Assembly (NCBI GenBank): GCA_029780855.1
Contig: JAKOXV010000012.1
Coordinates: 1 to 35,621 of the forward strand
Length of the DNA stretch: 35,621 bases
From: a bacterium
Lineage (GTDB): Bacteria > Patescibacteriota > Saccharimonadia > Saccharimonadales > JAUPVS01
Reading direction: 5' to 3'
The notes below the pieces were generated by a model. The model was given only the letters and a program-made list of their open reading frames with translations. It did not search any database and had not been told where the DNA came from. A program made the translations under genes and the position numbers. Of the stretch, positions 32,812 to 35,621 are shown piece by piece (position 1 is the stretch's first letter; each line of letters opens with the position of its first letter).

Positions 32812-32955
32812 TTAGCCAACGGTACTATGAGAAATAAAAACATCCCCGAGTAGCCTGGGGATTTTGAAGATTGGAATAGCTCGAAGAAGGGAGACTGCAT
32901 GTGCAACTACCGGAATATCAGAATTTAATGCATACTCAAAAATAACCTGTTGCAT
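32812..32955 (-). CDS. possible 47-residue peptide or leader peptide
   Basis: ATG 32955 to TAA 32812-32814 gives MQQVIFEYALNSDIPVVAHA and a hydrophobic middle (VVAHAVSLLRAIPIF). A strong Shine-Dalgarno GGGAGGGG lies 5 bases upstream, the same type as the surface genes use. The frame crosses a terminator-like hairpin and contains a segment complementary to its own Shine-Dalgarno, so it may act as a regulatory leader for the surface genes instead of a functional protein. An in-frame extension to 33012 would begin before the ribosome-binding site and is rejected. Confidence 0.4.
   Translation of the reverse strand: MQQVIFEYALNSDIPVVAHAVSLLRAIPIFKIPRLLGDVFISHSTVG
32833..32861 (-). terminator. 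terminator-like hairpin inside the small frame
   Basis: On the minus strand ATCCCC and GGGGAT form a hairpin with an 8-9 base loop, followed by GTTTTTATTT. It lies upstream of the small secreted protein gene, so it could attenuate the surface gene transcript. Confidence 0.6.
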
Positions 32956-32971
32956 AGGCCCCTCCCTTCTT
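32884..32971 (-). promoter_or_regulatory. inverted repeat hiding the small frame's Shine-Dalgarno
   Basis: AAGAAGGGAG (32971-32962, the ribosome-binding site) is perfectly complementary over 10 bases to CTCCCTTCTT (32893-32884) within the frame. Pairing would block translation and might control formation of the downstream hairpin. Confidence 0.5.
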
Positions 32972-33105
32972 GACCAAACACGCAGCTCAGTCGAATGAAA
33001 GTGTAAGCACAAAAAGCATTAGCGTCTGCAATATATTTCACAATATTTCTAGCAAATTGAACTTTACAGAGGTGGGGGTGTAGCAATTTTCGCATCAACA
33101 TAGGG

Positions 33106-33134
33106 TTGACTACCTCTGTTTTGGGTGCTAAAAT
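33106..33134 (+). promoter_or_regulatory. 23S rRNA promoter
   Basis: TTGACT (33106-33111), 17 bases, TAAAAT (33129-33134). RNA starts near 33141, giving a leader of about 240 nt with a GCTTGAG/CTCAAGC stem (33143-33208 region) and TTTTGAAACTTAACAA-like sequence typical of pre-rRNA spacers. Positions 33013-33105 hold no gene. Confidence 0.75.
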
Positions 33135-33332
33135 GGTCAGGCTGCTTGAGTTTAGGCACGAGGAATCGCGCGATAAACCGCCAAGCTTCTAGCGTAAGCT
33201 CAAGCAAACAGCAATATCCGAAGGGTTTTTTGTGGGATTGCTTAGAGTTTTGAAACTTAACAATTGAATGTAAAGAAGAGAGATGTATAGATTATGTAAT
33301 ATGGACATAATCGAATGCAGAACAAACGGCAT

Positions 33333-33358
33333 TAGTTATTGGTACCCACCAATAACTA
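33333..33358 (+). repeat. hairpin in the 23S leader
   Basis: TAGTTATTGG (33333-33342) pairs perfectly with CCAATAACTA (33349-33358). It lies about 25 bases before 23S and may guide processing. Confidence 0.6.
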
Positions 33359-33384
33359 GTCAAATGTACGAAATATCGTAAAAA

Positions 33385-35621
<2,237 letters not shown>

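Overview
The window looks like a piece of the chromosome of a Candidatus Saccharibacteria (TM7) bacterium, in the candidate phyla radiation (CPR). The 16S rRNA carries the TM7-associated U at E. coli position 912. Genes are compact, mostly housekeeping and of moderate GC. Some CPR habits are visible: 16S and 23S rRNA are not in one operon, ThrRS lacks its N-terminal TGS domain, and many genes start without a leader. I saw no insertion sequence, prophage or CRISPR array.

Layout. 1-2.1 kb: end of an upstream gene, a hypothetical protein, a SAM methyltransferase and an NrdR-like regulator. 2.1-9.1 kb: tgt, a 53-residue protein beside tRNA-Val, a possible small RNA, thrS, then a tight run of alkyltransferase-like protein, miaA, a winged-helix regulator and a metallo-beta-lactamase-fold protein, then rpmB and a site-2 protease. 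9.1-14.4 kb: an unidentified structured RNA, tRNA-Pro, queA, an RNase H fusion, RNase P RNA, the infC-rpmI-rplT operon and a comM/yifB ATPase. 14.4-15.7 kb: two more unidentified RNA candidates flank a histidine phosphatase gene interrupted by an in-frame TGA. 15.7-21.9 kb: an envelope/secretion block with a small membrane protein, a proline-rich protein, a large VirD4/TraG-like ATPase, and on the other strand an LPxTG-type surface protein with a small membrane protein. 22-26.6 kb: gyrB-gyrA. 26.6-35.6 kb: 16S rRNA with its own promoter, processing stem and terminator; a GNAT acetyltransferase; tRNA-Ile and tRNA-Ala on the opposite strand; a hypothetical gene; two secreted repeat proteins; and a separately promoted 23S rRNA running off the end.

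How the genes work together. tgt and queA supply two queuosine steps, and miaA makes a second anticodon-loop modification. thrS, infC-rpmI-rplT, rpmB, rnpB, the tRNAs and the rRNAs are translation and RNA-processing functions. The VirD4-like ATPase, the LPxTG protein and the Asn/Thr-rich repeat proteins point to an elaborate cell surface, as expected for host-attached TM7 cells (inference).

Most worth a second look: (1) complete absence of TGA stops, with one TGA splitting a conserved phosphatase; (2) -10 boxes only 6-8 nt before start codons in many genes, meaning leaderless transcripts; (3) infC with an apparent AUC start placed by its promoter; (4) three or four promoter-to-terminator RNA candidates I cannot assign to a family; (5) mutually exclusive Shine-Dalgarno pairings ahead of the surface repeat gene, and an SD-sequestering inverted repeat in a nearby small ORF; (6) expanded helices in both rRNAs.
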